From positions 124,001 to 188,000 of the forward strand of contig NZ_JAKRYL010000006.1 of NCBI RefSeq assembly GCF_023555415.1: DNA of 64,000 nucleotides. Direction: 5' to 3'. Positions within the stretch are counted from its first letter, which is position 1; every line of letters begins with the position of its first letter. Below, in pieces: positions 1 through 7,758 of the stretch. The notes below the pieces were generated by a model. It was not told where the DNA came from. It worked only from the letters and a program-made list of their open reading frames with translations, and ran no database searches. This stretch comes from Halalkalibacter alkaliphilus. Its GTDB lineage: Bacteria > Bacillota > Bacilli > Bacillales > Bacillaceae_D. Position numbers and translations under genes: made by a program.

Positions 1-43
1 CTTAGCGGATTCGAGGAAGCAGCAATGGCTCCACACGTTGCGC

Positions 44-156
44 GCCTGCTATGAGAAGCCCACTCATAGCAGGCTTTAAGACAAAGCAACGGTTCCCCTC
101 ATTGCTTCAAGGCCATTGAAAAAGGTAAAAACCGCACCTTTTTTAACGGCCTTGAA
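44..156 (+). repeat. Dispersed two-hairpin repeat element, diverged copy
   Basis: Hairpin I is GCCTGCTATGAG (44-55) with CTCATAGCAGGC (63-74). It is followed by a linker (75-105) and hairpin II, whose outer arms are TTCAAGGCC (106-114) and GGCCTTGAA (148-156) and whose inner arms are AAAAAGGT and ACCTTTTT. The same plan (GCGCCT-stem-GAGAAACCC-stem-AGGCTTAAGACA, then CTCAT-GCTTC, then an A/T-tract hairpin) recurs in the tandem array near 60 kb with different but still complementary stem bases. The left flank also resembles the array (GCAATGGCT here, GCGATGGCT there). Hairpin II may also act as a terminator for a gene left of the window. Confidence 0.7.
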
Positions 157-202
157 AATCAGCTTCTCTGTATTATTGTTGAGTATCACTAAGAAGCTGA
201 TT
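157..202 (+). promoter_or_regulatory. Inverted repeat overlapping the downstream terminator
   Basis: AATCAGCTTCT (157-167) is perfectly complementary to AGAAGCTGATT (192-202). The second arm shares four bases with the left arm of the 199-245 terminator, so the two helices cannot both form fully. This might be attenuator-like, but it could equally be chance next to a terminator. Confidence 0.3.
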
Positions 203-252
203 CAGATAAGGCTAATCAGAATTTCTGATTAGCCTTATCTGAATCATTTTTT
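199..252 (+). terminator. Strong intrinsic terminator, 23-bp perfect stem
   Basis: A perfect 23-bp inverted repeat (199-221 with 223-245, a one-base centre) is followed by ATTTTTT. It ends transcription entering from the left and isolates serC, which starts 113 bp further on. Confidence 0.85.
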
Positions 253-364
253 AAAGGAACTTTCAGAAAACACTAAAAAAACAGTTCATTATCTGCTTAG
301 TTATGGTACGATAATGACAATCTATGTTATTAACGTGGTGAAGAGATAAAGGAGTGGAGAGAAC

Positions 365-1447
365 ATGACAGCAGTTTATAACTTTAATGCTGGACCATCT
401 GCGTTACCGAAAGAAGTATTACAAAGAGCACAAGCTGAGTTAACTAACTTTAACGGAACCGGGATGTCGATTATGGAACTTAGCCATCGTAGCAAAGATT
501 ACGAAGCCGTTCATCAAAATGCAATTGATCTGCTAAAAGAGCTTTATAACATTCCCGATCAATACAAGGTTCTTTTTCTGCAAGGCGGTGCTAGCTTACA
601 GTTTTCAATGATTCCTCTTCAGTTTTTAAAAGAAGGAACAATCGGAAATTACATTTTAACGGGTTCATGGTCTGAGAAAGCATTAAAAGAAGCTAAACTA
701 ATTGGTAAGACAGCTATTGCAGCATCAACTAAAGAAAATAACTATCAATCAATTCCTACATCAAACGATTTTCAATTTAACAAAAATGATGCTTATGTTC
801 ATTTAACATCTAATAACACAATTTTTGGAACACAGTGGCAGGATTTCCCTACAATAAACCATGCTCCCCTTATTGCGGATATGTCTAGTGATATTCTTTC
901 TCGCCCTGTTGATGTAGAGAAATTTGGGCTTATTTATGCAGGTGCGCAAAAGAACCTCGGTCCATCAGGTGTAACAGTTGCCATTATTAAAGAGGATCTA
1001 CTTGAGGTGAACGTTGACCAAGTTCCTACCGTCTTACGCTACAAAACTCATGCCGATAGTAACTCGCTCTATCACACACCTCCAACATTTGCTATTTACA
1101 TGTTAAATCAGGTACTAACATGGGTGAAAGAGCAAGGTGGAGTAAATGCAATCCAAAAGCGGAATGAGGAAAAGGCTAAATTAATATATGATGCGATCGA
1201 TGAAAGCAACGGTTTTTATAGAGGTCATGCTGAAAAAGATGCTCGTTCATTAATGAATATTACATTTAACCTTCCTACCGAGGACGATAACCAAAAGTTT
1301 CTTGCCAAAGCAAAAGAACTTGGCTTTGTTGGACTAAATGGTCACCGCTCCGTAGGCGGTTGCCGTGCTTCTACGTACAATGCCGTTCCACTCGAAGCGT
1401 GTGTAGCACTTCGAGAGTATATGGATTCTTATCGAGCAAGTCATTAA
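365..1447 (+). CDS. serC: Phosphoserine aminotransferase
   Basis: SerC converts 3-phosphohydroxypyruvate and glutamate to O-phosphoserine and 2-oxoglutarate in cytosolic serine biosynthesis, and can serve in pyridoxal phosphate synthesis. The 360-aa length is normal for the family. Visible features are the N-terminal NFNAGPSALP, the cofactor phosphate-binding QGGAS (73-77), and the PLP lysine K196 in YAGAQKNLGPSG. The C-terminal GHRSVGGCRAS is also typical. The ATG at 365 follows AAAGGAGTGGAG at good spacing. A possible sigma-A -10 (TACGAT/GATAAT, about 307-315) lies upstream with a poor -35. In B. subtilis serC also lies close to yhaH and scoC, although trpP, which sits between them there, is absent here. 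Confidence 0.96.
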   Translation: MTAVYNFNAGPSALPKEVLQRAQAELTNFNGTGMSIMELSHRSKDYEAVHQNAIDLLKELYNIPDQYKVLFLQGGASLQFSMIPLQFLKEGTIGNYILTGSWSEKALKEAKLIGKTAIAASTKENNYQSIPTSNDFQFNKNDAYVHLTSNNTIFGTQWQDFPTINHAPLIADMSSDILSRPVDVEKFGLIYAGAQKNLGPSGVTVAIIKEDLLEVNVDQVPTVLRYKTHADSNSLYHTPPTFAIYMLNQVLTWVKEQGGVNAIQKRNEEKAKLIYDAIDESNGFYRGHAEKDARSLMNITFNLPTEDDNQKFLAKAKELGFVGLNGHRSVGGCRASTYNAVPLEACVALREYMDSYRASH

Positions 1448-1476
1448 CGTGGTTAGGATTACCCCCTAACCACTTG

Positions 1477-1665
1477 TTAAGACATGATGAGAAAAGTTGC
1501 AGAAACACCACTAATGAGCAATAATACCAACATAACAAGAAGAGAATTTCTGAATTGGGCTTTTTCACAGCTTTTCACATTGCCCACTAATCGCAATGAA
1601 ACATAAACAAGCCCGTACAATGAAAGTAAACAAACTGATATCATTAATAAAATGAGTGCTTCCAT
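1477..1665 (-). CDS. Small two-TM membrane protein
   Basis: This is a 62-aa protein with two hydrophobic segments (about 2-25 and 41-61) joined by a short basic and polar loop containing KSCEKAQFR. The start is well supported because AAGGAGGGGGG precedes the ATG. It lies convergent to serC and occupies the place that trpP holds in B. subtilis, but it is far too short to be TrpP. I do not recognise the family. A membrane location is predicted; the function is unknown. Confidence 0.65.
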   Translation of the reverse strand: MEALILLMISVCLLSLYGLVYVSLRLVGNVKSCEKAQFRNSLLVMLVLLLISGVSATFLIMS

Positions 1666-1741
1666 CTTCCCCCCTCCTTATCCTTGATATATATGCTTAT
1701 AGGAGGGGTTTCAGAACAAGTTAAGAAAGGTGGTACGAATC

Positions 1742-2092
1742 ATGAATACTAAATCGCTTTTATCAGGTTTATTCGTAGGTTCAACTATAGTCGGTGCTAT
1801 AACACTTTTAACAACACCTACATCAGGAAAAGACTTACGTACGAGTTGTAAAGAAAGTGCTAGAAAAGTCCAAAAAGGCTTTGAGCAACTAGCTAAAGAT
1901 AGTCAAACTGCCTCTATTCAACTTAAGACGACTGCAAAAGTTGGCAAGGAAACCTTTGTAACCGTTGGTGAAGAAGTTAAAGATTCTATTAATGATTGGA
2001 AAAAGGATGTAGAACCTGCGTTAAATCAACTGAAAAATGATATTGAGGCTCTTCAAAAAAATGTAGAACAATCTAGAAAAGCAATCGACTAG
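1742..2092 (+). CDS. yhaH: YtxH-domain small protein, YhaH-like
   Basis: This 116-aa protein has an N-terminal hydrophobic stretch (about 6-25, GLFVGSTIVGAITLL), the TPTSGKDLR motif of YtxH/YhaH proteins, and then a long amphipathic helical tail rich in Lys, Glu and Gln. Such proteins are usually membrane-anchored and linked to general stress in Bacillus. The ATG at 1742 is preferred over the upstream GTG because GAAAGGTGG lies eight bases before it. Its position between serC and scoC matches yhaH in B. subtilis. The biochemical role is unknown. Confidence 0.8.
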   Translation: MNTKSLLSGLFVGSTIVGAITLLTTPTSGKDLRTSCKESARKVQKGFEQLAKDSQTASIQLKTTAKVGKETFVTVGEEVKDSINDWKKDVEPALNQLKNDIEALQKNVEQSRKAID

Positions 2093-2271
2093 ATTGTTCT
2101 ACAAATAAAAGCAATGTTTTAATAACAATTTTCTAAAAGTTTATAATTAACAATTTTTTTTACTTTCTTTTTATTTCAATTCTTGTCATAATGTAAAGAA
2201 GAAAAATATCGGAAAATAACTTTTGGAAGAACAAGACAGAATTTACTAACGTCATACCTAGGGGGAGAAAG

Positions 2272-2865
2272 ATGGATCAACAAGTACCTAGCTCCTTAAA
2301 ACAATCAGTCATATTTAGTCATAAGGTAGCTCAATTAAGTAAAGCACTATGGAAGTCCGTAGAAAAAGATTGGCAAACATGGATCAAGCCATTTGATCTT
2401 AATATCAATGAGCATCATATTCTATGGATTGCTTATCATTTAGATGGTGCCTCTATCTCGGATATTGCAAAATTTGGAGTAATGCATGTATCTACTGCCT
2501 TTAACTTCTCAAAGAAATTAGAAGAAAGAGGTCTCTTACATTTTTCAAAAAAGGAAAATGACAAACGAAACACTTATGTATGTTTAACAAATGCAGGACA
2601 TGATTTATTCCTTAAAACACTTGAATCATACCAGCCAAATACGTACGGTGTGTTCGAAGGTGCATTGCCAATTAGAGACTTGTATGGGAAATTCCCCGAA
2701 TTATCTGAAATAATGAGTATTTTGAGACATATTTACGGACCTGACTTTATTGACACTTTTGAACAATCGTTATCAAAGTTCGATGAAGACTTCAAAGAAG
2801 TTAATGGTCGTCTTACAAAATTAGAAACAGACAATAAAACAAACTATTCAAGTGAAGGAGCCTAG
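2272..2865 (+). CDS. scoC: MarR-family regulator Hpr/ScoC
   Basis: ScoC (Hpr) is a transition-state repressor of extracellular protease, peptide-transport and sporulation genes. The 197-aa product reads very close to B. subtilis ScoC as I remember it: [17 protein letters not shown], then [17 protein letters not shown], the recognition helix [19 protein letters not shown] and the wing [10 protein letters not shown]. The winged-helix MarR domain covers about residues 35-110 and the C-terminus is helical. The start follows AGGGGGAGAAAG. It is adjacent to yhaH and not far from prsA, as in B. subtilis. Confidence 0.95.
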   Translation: MDQQVPSSLKQSVIFSHKVAQLSKALWKSVEKDWQTWIKPFDLNINEHHILWIAYHLDGASISDIAKFGVMHVSTAFNFSKKLEERGLLHFSKKENDKRNTYVCLTNAGHDLFLKTLESYQPNTYGVFEGALPIRDLYGKFPELSEIMSILRHIYGPDFIDTFEQSLSKFDEDFKEVNGRLTKLETDNKTNYSSEGA

Positions 2866-3051
2866 TATAAAACTAGACTCTCTTTTTTTTGAAGAATAAT
2901 AAAGTTGTATCAGAATTTAGTTCTTTATCTTCTAATTTAGTAATGTGCTAAAACCTTTATTGTCGAAATCATTTTATTTTTGTCGATTCTATTGCTTTCT
3001 AATAAAAATGAGAGTAAATTAGTCAGTGAATTGAGGAGGTGCAGCACTTCA

Positions 3052-3594
3052 ATGAACTGCTGGAAAACAATACGTATAAGCCGTGAATACGGTACGTTGC
3101 GCCTAATGATGTATTCTGGATGCACGATGCTTTTTACTTTTTTATTTTCTTATTTAGTTGTTAGCAGCCTTTTACCGACTACACAGTCGCCTAATGTTAG
3201 CCTGCCATTTTTTGTTATGAGTATTATAGCAATCTTAATTGTTCATAAAATCTTACATCTTCTGCCTATTTGGCTTTGTGGAAAGAAAGCCATGTTAAAG
3301 ACGAACTGGCTAACACCCATTCCCGTTCTTTCAGTACAACTGTCGAAACCATTAGCGCGTAACCTATATTTAACTGCTTTATTAACACCTGTTCTTACCA
3401 TAACTGCAATAGGTGCAGTTGCCTCAGCAATGTTTCCGATGTATATTGCCTATATTTCCATTATAAGCTCTATTCACTTCGGGTTAGCTTTTTACGACAT
3501 TCTGTATGCTTCTTACTTATTTAAGGCACCGAAAGACAGTTATGTGAAAAACCACGAAGAAGGGTTCCATATTTTAATTAAACAAGCTGTATAG
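3052..3594 (+). CDS. DUF3267-type integral membrane protein
   Basis: This is a 180-aa polytopic protein with about four hydrophobic segments. KILHLLPIWLCGKKA resembles the HE-like intramembrane motif region of DUF3267 proteins, which are distantly related to site-2 proteases, although here the helix reads HKILH rather than HEXXH. The ATG at 3052 is chosen because GAGGAGGTG precedes it; an upstream in-frame ATG at 2980 has no ribosome site. It lies between scoC and prsA, where B. subtilis also has a gene of this kind. The function is unknown, and loss of the canonical Glu argues against protease activity. Confidence 0.65.
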   Translation: MNCWKTIRISREYGTLRLMMYSGCTMLFTFLFSYLVVSSLLPTTQSPNVSLPFFVMSIIAILIVHKILHLLPIWLCGKKAMLKTNWLTPIPVLSVQLSKPLARNLYLTALLTPVLTITAIGAVASAMFPMYIAYISIISSIHFGLAFYDILYASYLFKAPKDSYVKNHEEGFHILIKQAV

Positions 3595-3595
3595 C

Positions 3596-3639
3596 AAAAA
3601 GGATGACTGATAGGTGATTTCCCTACTAGCCATCCTTTT
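3596..3639. terminator. Bidirectional terminator between convergent genes
   Basis: AAAAAGGATGACTGATAGG pairs imperfectly with CCTACTAGCCATCCTTTT. It serves both the DUF3267 gene (+) and the YpmS-like gene (-), which end on either side. Confidence 0.75.
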
Positions 3640-3640
3640 A

Positions 3641-4267
3641 CTATTTAAAAATCATTTCAAGCTCAATATTATCTCGAGTTAGATCGAAGGTGAGAAAACG
3701 AAACACAATTGATTCATTTTCATCTATTTGAATTTCCGTTATTTTTACTTCGACTAGCTTTTCGCTTGGATAAGTAACAATCCAATCTGCTAACTCAAGC
3801 CAGTTAGTTAATAGTTGCATAACCTGATCGACCGGTAAATTAAGAATACCAACTGAGAAATTCCTAACCTCTAGTAATAAGTCCCCATTCGGAGTAACAC
3901 TTGGATAAAAATTAATAGTTACGGGTACTTCCTGACCAAGCATTCTGAACGCTGATCTAAACTGAACATGATCATCCATCAATTCAACAATATATCTGAT
4001 GTCCGCTGGGTGTTCAGCTATTTTTGATGCGATTAATGAATTTAACCGTGTTTTATCAGTTTGAATGTGAAACGTAGCTTCTTCTCCTGTTGGTTGTTTG
4101 GGTAAGAAATGTTGTTCCTCAACTTCCGGAAAGTACCGTTGGAAAAGCATGAAGACGACAATAGCAGTAACCATAACAAAACCGAGTAATGATAGAAAGG
4201 CAACTTTCCATACTTGTTCACTTTTTCTCATTCGTTTATCCACACCTATCCTGTCTTTTTGTTCCAC
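3641..4267 (-). CDS. YpmS-like (DUF2140) membrane-anchored protein
   Basis: This 208-aa protein has one N-terminal TM helix (about 20-42, VAFLSLLGFVMVTAIVVFMLF) and an extracytoplasmic beta-rich domain. Family-like phrases are FHIQTDKTRLNSLI, a FRMLGQEVPVTINFYPSV core and the ending LTFDLTRDNIELEM. DUF2140/YpmS proteins are surface-exposed and of unknown role. The reading starts at a GTG (4267) with only a weak ribosome site; a GTG 24 bases further in is an alternative, so the exact start is open. Confidence 0.65.
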   Translation of the reverse strand: MEQKDRIGVDKRMRKSEQVWKVAFLSLLGFVMVTAIVVFMLFQRYFPEVEEQHFLPKQPTGEEATFHIQTDKTRLNSLIASKIAEHPADIRYIVELMDDHVQFRSAFRMLGQEVPVTINFYPSVTPNGDLLLEVRNFSVGILNLPVDQVMQLLTNWLELADWIVTYPSEKLVEVKITEIQIDENESIVFRFLTFDLTRDNIELEMIFK

Positions 4268-4395
4268 GTCCTATCTAAAATATAACAAACCTTCATACTT
4301 TTAAACTGCTTTTTAAAATAATTTAGCATTCTCCTATCTTTTTTAGCCGATTTTTGATAAAGTTTATATATCATTGCTCGTCAGGAGGCACGTAC

Positions 4396-4575
4396 ATGCT
4401 CTTCTTTATTATATTTTTTGCATTGTTTATTTTATTTGTTATTAATTCTATGACTGACGCATTATGTTTGAAGCGTGAGATCCCATCCGAAAAACAACCT
4501 AAGTTATTTCGGACTATTAACATCCTTATGACTATTTTACTGACTTCCACATATGTAAAAATATTATTCACATAA
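4396..4575 (+). CDS. Small two-TM membrane protein
   Basis: This 59-aa protein opens with a long hydrophobic helix (about 1-21), then a short loop with LCLKREIPSEKQPK, then a second hydrophobic segment (about 40-57). AGGAGG lies eight bases before the ATG at 4396, which makes this start far better than the longer in-frame reading. It is followed directly by a strong terminator, so it is probably a monocistronic unit. No family is recognised. Confidence 0.6.
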   Translation: MLFFIIFFALFILFVINSMTDALCLKREIPSEKQPKLFRTINILMTILLTSTYVKILFT

Positions 4576-4612
4576 GAAGAGTGAGGGACAATTCAAATCC
4601 CTCACTCTTCTT
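4574..4612. terminator. Intrinsic terminator, 15-bp perfect stem
   Basis: AAGAAGAGTGAGGGA (4574-4588) pairs perfectly with TCCCTCACTCTTCTT (4598-4612). It ends the small membrane gene on the plus strand and can also serve the micropeptide gene on the minus strand. Confidence 0.8.
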
Positions 4613-4633
4613 CATACTACATGTTAGTTCTCA

Positions 4634-4720
4634 CTAGTACATCCAAGATGCACCAATAATCACTAGTAAAATAAACAATACGACAAGCAACGCGAACCCG
4701 CTATGATAAGTGTGAGACAT
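4634..4720 (-). CDS. YjcZ-family micropeptide (28 aa)
   Basis: The product, MSHTYHSGFALLVVLFILLV plus an eight-residue tail, is a single hydrophobic helix behind a short polar head. This is the typical shape of the YjcZ/sporulation micropeptides of Bacillaceae. AAGGAGGG precedes the ATG. A near-identical gene lies just upstream and a third at 6.1 kb. Confidence 0.8.
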   Translation of the reverse strand: MSHTYHSGFALLVVLFILLVIIGASWMY

Positions 4721-4779
4721 AATTATCCCTCCTTATTTTTAACTTACATGTCGTCCGTAAAGAGATGTCGTTTTTGGTA

Positions 4780-4863
4780 TTATAACCAAGCTGCACCTAC
4801 AATAACTAATAAGATGAACAACACAACGATCAACGCAAATCCTCCGTGGTATGCGTGAGACAT
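4780..4863 (-). CDS. YjcZ-family micropeptide (27 aa)
   Basis: The product is MSHAYHGGFALIVVLFILLV plus seven residues, close to the neighbouring 28-aa peptide, so the two are tandem duplicates. GAGGAGGTG lies before the ATG. It is predicted to be a single membrane-spanning peptide; family members are usually sporulation-associated, but no function is shown here. Confidence 0.8.
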   Translation of the reverse strand: MSHAYHGGFALIVVLFILLVIVGAAWL

Positions 4864-5057
4864 AATAACACCTCCTCATGCTTTGTTACGATATCCTATG
4901 CTAAAAACCAATTTCCGTACTAGGCTCTTGCCCTAGTTAGGTAAATTCCTTAGGAAGCTGCTCGAAAACATTTCTCTAACTCTCAAATGTATGGTATAGT
5001 AAGGTCTGTAAAATAGACAAGCTTGACCGAGCATGATGCCCAAGGAGTGAGAGAACA

Positions 5058-5972
5058 ATGAAAAAACGAATGTTGACCGCTATCGGGGTAGCCTGTATTA
5101 TCACTTTAGCTGCTTGTAATAATGAGGATACAGCTGCAGATAATACACCAGTTGCTATTGTTGATGGAACAGAAATTACTGAAGCACAATTTGTGGATGA
5201 GTTAAAAACAAGACATGGAGACGCAATCTTGCAGGAAATGATTAGAAATCATGTCCTTGATCAAGCTATTGAAACGGTTGAAATTCCTGAGGAAGAAATT
5301 GAAGAGGAATTAGATATGTTACGAAACGAGTTTCGTACTGCTTATGATATTGAAGATGATGAAGGAATTGTAGATGCTCTTCAAAACCAATTTAACCTAG
5401 ATGTAGAGTCTCTAGATGACTTTGTAAATGAATACCTTCTTCCACCATTAGTATTGCAAAAACTAGCTACAGAAGGCATTGACGTAACTGAGGAAGACAT
5501 TAGAGCATTTTATGAAGAAAATGAAGACCAATTTGCTGAACAAGTACGTGCTAGCCACATTTTAGTTGAAGATGAAGAAACTGCAAATGAATTAATTGAA
5601 CGAATTGAAGCAGGAGAAGACTTTGCTGATCTTGCTAGAGAATACTCTACTGATCCAGGTTCAGGCGCTCGCGGAGGCGACTTAGATTTCTTTGGACGAG
5701 GCCAAATGGTGGAACCATTTGAAGATGCGGCCTTTTCATTAGAAATTGGCGAAGTTAGTGAGCCTGTTGAATCGGACTTTGGTTTCCACATTATTAAAGT
5801 GACAGACCAAAGAGACGAGTTCGAGGATTTCATTGAAGAAATTGAGCAAATCTTGATTCAACAACAGTCTAAGTCACAAGATGAAGTAATGGCTGAACTA
5901 ATTGAAAATGCCAATATCGATATAAAAGATCCACGTTTTTCTAACTTATTTGGCAGTGAAGCTGCGGAGTAA
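5058..5972 (+). CDS. prsA: Foldase lipoprotein PrsA (parvulin PPIase)
   Basis: PrsA is the membrane-anchored peptidyl-prolyl isomerase that folds exported proteins at the outer face of the membrane. The 304-aa product has a basic n-region (MKKR), a hydrophobic core and the lipobox TLAAC (lipid-modified C20). A helical N-terminal chaperone lobe follows. The parvulin domain (about 160-252) includes [12 protein letters not shown], the [13 protein letters not shown] loop and GFHIIKVTD. It is very acidic (many Glu and Asp), as expected for an extracytoplasmic protein in an alkaliphile or halotolerant. AAGGAGTGAGAG precedes the ATG, and TATAGT (4995-5000) is a possible -10. It is near scoC and the cssRS secretion-stress pair. 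Confidence 0.95.
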   Translation: MKKRMLTAIGVACIITLAACNNEDTAADNTPVAIVDGTEITEAQFVDELKTRHGDAILQEMIRNHVLDQAIETVEIPEEEIEEELDMLRNEFRTAYDIEDDEGIVDALQNQFNLDVESLDDFVNEYLLPPLVLQKLATEGIDVTEEDIRAFYEENEDQFAEQVRASHILVEDEETANELIERIEAGEDFADLAREYSTDPGSGARGGDLDFFGRGQMVEPFEDAAFSLEIGEVSEPVESDFGFHIIKVTDQRDEFEDFIEEIEQILIQQQSKSQDEVMAELIENANIDIKDPRFSNLFGSEAAE

Positions 5973-5999
5973 CTGGATAAAGGCGTCTTAAAGGTCACT

Positions 6000-6047
6000 G
6001 AGGGAGTTTCAAAAGGTCAAAAACCTTTTGGGGCTTCCTCCTTTTTT
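6000..6047 (+). terminator. Terminator after prsA
   Basis: AGGGAGTTTCAAAAGG (6001-6016) pairs, with several G-U pairs, with CCTTTTGGGGCTTCCT (6024-6039), followed by a run of T. It contains the TTTCAAAAGG/CCTTTTG core shared by several terminators in this window. Confidence 0.8.
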
Positions 6048-6138
6048 ATAAATTCCGCTCATGCCTAGAGCAAAACAATAGCCTATGCATAGGCTAAAAC
6101 TAGGGGACCCTAATTAACCAAAGAAAGGATGTTTCACC

Positions 6139-6237
6139 ATGTCAGGAACTGTAAAACCAGGTTATCACACTGGCTTCACATTGCTTGTAGTGTTGTTCAT
6201 TCTACTTATTATTGTAGGTGCAGCATACGTTTGCTAA
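6139..6237 (+). CDS. YjcZ-family micropeptide (32 aa)
   Basis: The product begins MSGTVKPGYHTGFTLLVVLF and continues with a hydrophobic stretch ending AAYVC. It shares the GF-(A/T)-L-L-VVLFILL core with the two micropeptides at 4.6-4.9 kb, but is on the opposite strand and has a longer head. GAAAGGATG precedes the ATG. Confidence 0.8.
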   Translation: MSGTVKPGYHTGFTLLVVLFILLIIVGAAYVC

Positions 6238-6277
6238 TAAGAAAAACCGCGCATGCGGTCTTTTCTAATCTAGAAAA

Positions 6278-6320
6278 AAAACAGACAGAGTAACCGTCAA
6301 CTTGGTTCTCTGTCTGTTTT
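6278..6320. terminator. Bidirectional terminator
   Basis: AAAACAGACAGAG (6278-6290) pairs perfectly with CTCTGTCTGTTTT (6308-6320). A smaller hairpin at 6242-6264 (AAAAACCGC/GCGGT) lies just before it. Together they separate the micropeptide (+) from the YhaL-like gene (-). Confidence 0.8.
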
Positions 6321-6326
6321 CTCTAG

Positions 6327-6602
6327 CTAGCCTTTACTTATTCTACGACGCTCCCGTTCTTCTTCAAGACGCTTCATATAAATATTCCCTTCGTTTTCAA
6401 TCCATTCTTGTTCGGTACGTTTGTCTTCAATTGAATATTTCACTGCAAGATACCCACTTAAGATAATCCCAGCTACTACAAAATAAACCCACCAAGGACT
6501 TGATAAGAGAAAGGCCCCAACTGCTGTTTGGGTAAGGATAAACCCAACTGCAAGGATGGCTAGTAGAATGAATGCATATCGTTTACTCGGTTTATTTTTC
6601 AT
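6327..6602 (-). CDS. yhaL: YhaL-type sporulation membrane protein
   Basis: This 91-aa protein has two predicted TM segments (about 9-30 and 36-54), the second starting PWWVYFVVAGIILSG as in Bacillus YhaL, then a charged tail (EWIENEGNIYMKRLEEERER). It is longer than the B. subtilis protein because of an extra N-terminal hydrophobic segment. GGAGGGG precedes the ATG. Its position between prsA and yhaM matches B. subtilis. YhaL is associated with sporulation; no biochemical activity is known to me. Confidence 0.75.
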   Translation of the reverse strand: MKNKPSKRYAFILLAILAVGFILTQTAVGAFLLSSPWWVYFVVAGIILSGYLAVKYSIEDKRTEQEWIENEGNIYMKRLEEERERRRISKG

Positions 6603-6664
6603 ATTTACCCCTCCATGCTTTGTACCATTTACTATAGCTTATGTACAAGCATTCGTGGTTAGAA

Positions 6665-7624
6665 CTAAAAATCTAAAGGCGGTTCATGAAAGCTAGGTTT
6701 GTAGAAACTTCTGTTATCCAAAGCCATGACACGCTCTGAATATTCGCCTGGTTGAACACGCTCTAATGCACGATCCATCATATTCATCTTTGCATCAATA
6801 TTATCGATCATGTGTAGGACTTCTGCTTCTCGAATGACAGGTACTTTTGGACTTCCCCATTCACCTTTTCCGTGATGTGATAAAATTAAATGCTGAAGAA
6901 TTAGCACTTCTTCCCCTTCTATAGCCAACTCTTTTGCAGCCTCTGCAATTTCACTAACCATAATGGAAATATGGCCAATTAACTTTCCTTCTAATGTATA
7001 GGATGTATCGACTGGACCAGAAAGCTCTCTAACCTTCCCAAGATCATGTAAAATAACCCCGGCATATAAAAGGTCTGTATCAAGAGTCGGATATAACTCA
7101 GAGAGGCTTTTTGCTACTTTTAGCATTGATACAACGTGGTACGCTAATCCGGATACAAATTCATGATGATTTTTTGTAGCCGCCGGTACTTCTAAAAAGG
7201 CTTGCTGATGTTTCTTTAATAAATGACGAGTAATACGTTGTATATTAGGATTCTTCATTTCAAAGATACATTGTGTTATTTCTTCAAGCATATCTGCAGG
7301 TGCCAAAGGAGCAGATCTAACGAAGTCAGCGATGTTTACTTGATCCATAGCTGTCGTTGGACGGATACTATTTATCTTCATTTGCAATCTTCCACGATAT
7401 TCTGACACTTCTCCATGAAGGTGAACGATCACTTGACTACAAAAAGCGGCTTCATCATCAGGCGAACATCCCCATAACTTTGCTTCAATATCCCCTGTTT
7501 GATCACTCAAAATCAAAGTTAAAAAAGGTTTCCCATTGCTCGCTACCCCTTTTACTGCTGATTTTATTAAGTAATACGTTTCTACTCGATCTCCAACTTT
7601 TTGAAATCGTATTCCCTTACTCAT
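6665..7624 (-). CDS. yhaM: 3'-5' exoribonuclease YhaM
   Basis: YhaM is a cytosolic, metal-dependent 3'-5' exonuclease acting on RNA and DNA ends. The 319-aa product has an N-terminal OB fold (about 12-95, with a [14 protein letters not shown] strand pair) and a C-terminal HD domain. Metal ligands are visible in [28 protein letters not shown] and LSHHG. The length matches the family (about 314 aa). The ATG at 7624 is used because GAGGTGA lies eight bases before it; an ATG two codons upstream overlaps that ribosome site. It is adjacent to yhaL and prsA as in B. subtilis. Confidence 0.93.
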   Translation of the reverse strand: MSKGIRFQKVGDRVETYYLIKSAVKGVASNGKPFLTLILSDQTGDIEAKLWGCSPDDEAAFCSQVIVHLHGEVSEYRGRLQMKINSIRPTTAMDQVNIADFVRSAPLAPADMLEEITQCIFEMKNPNIQRITRHLLKKHQQAFLEVPAATKNHHEFVSGLAYHVVSMLKVAKSLSELYPTLDTDLLYAGVILHDLGKVRELSGPVDTSYTLEGKLIGHISIMVSEIAEAAKELAIEGEEVLILQHLILSHHGKGEWGSPKVPVIREAEVLHMIDNIDAKMNMMDRALERVQPGEYSERVMALDNRSFYKPSFHEPPLDF

Positions 7625-7698
7625 CTTCATTCACCTCAGCTACAATATTCGATATTCTATTAGTATAGCACATATTTTCATTGTCTTTCTTATAGAAT

Positions 7699-7736
7699 AG
7701 GGGTTATCCAAAATGATCTATTTTCGGATAACCCCT
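7699..7736 (-). terminator. Terminator after cssS
   Basis: AGGGGTTATCC (7699-7709) pairs with GGATAACCCCT (7726-7736). It lies just past the cssS stop on the minus strand. Confidence 0.7.
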
Positions 7737-7758
7737 AATTCCTGACTATAAGACAGCT

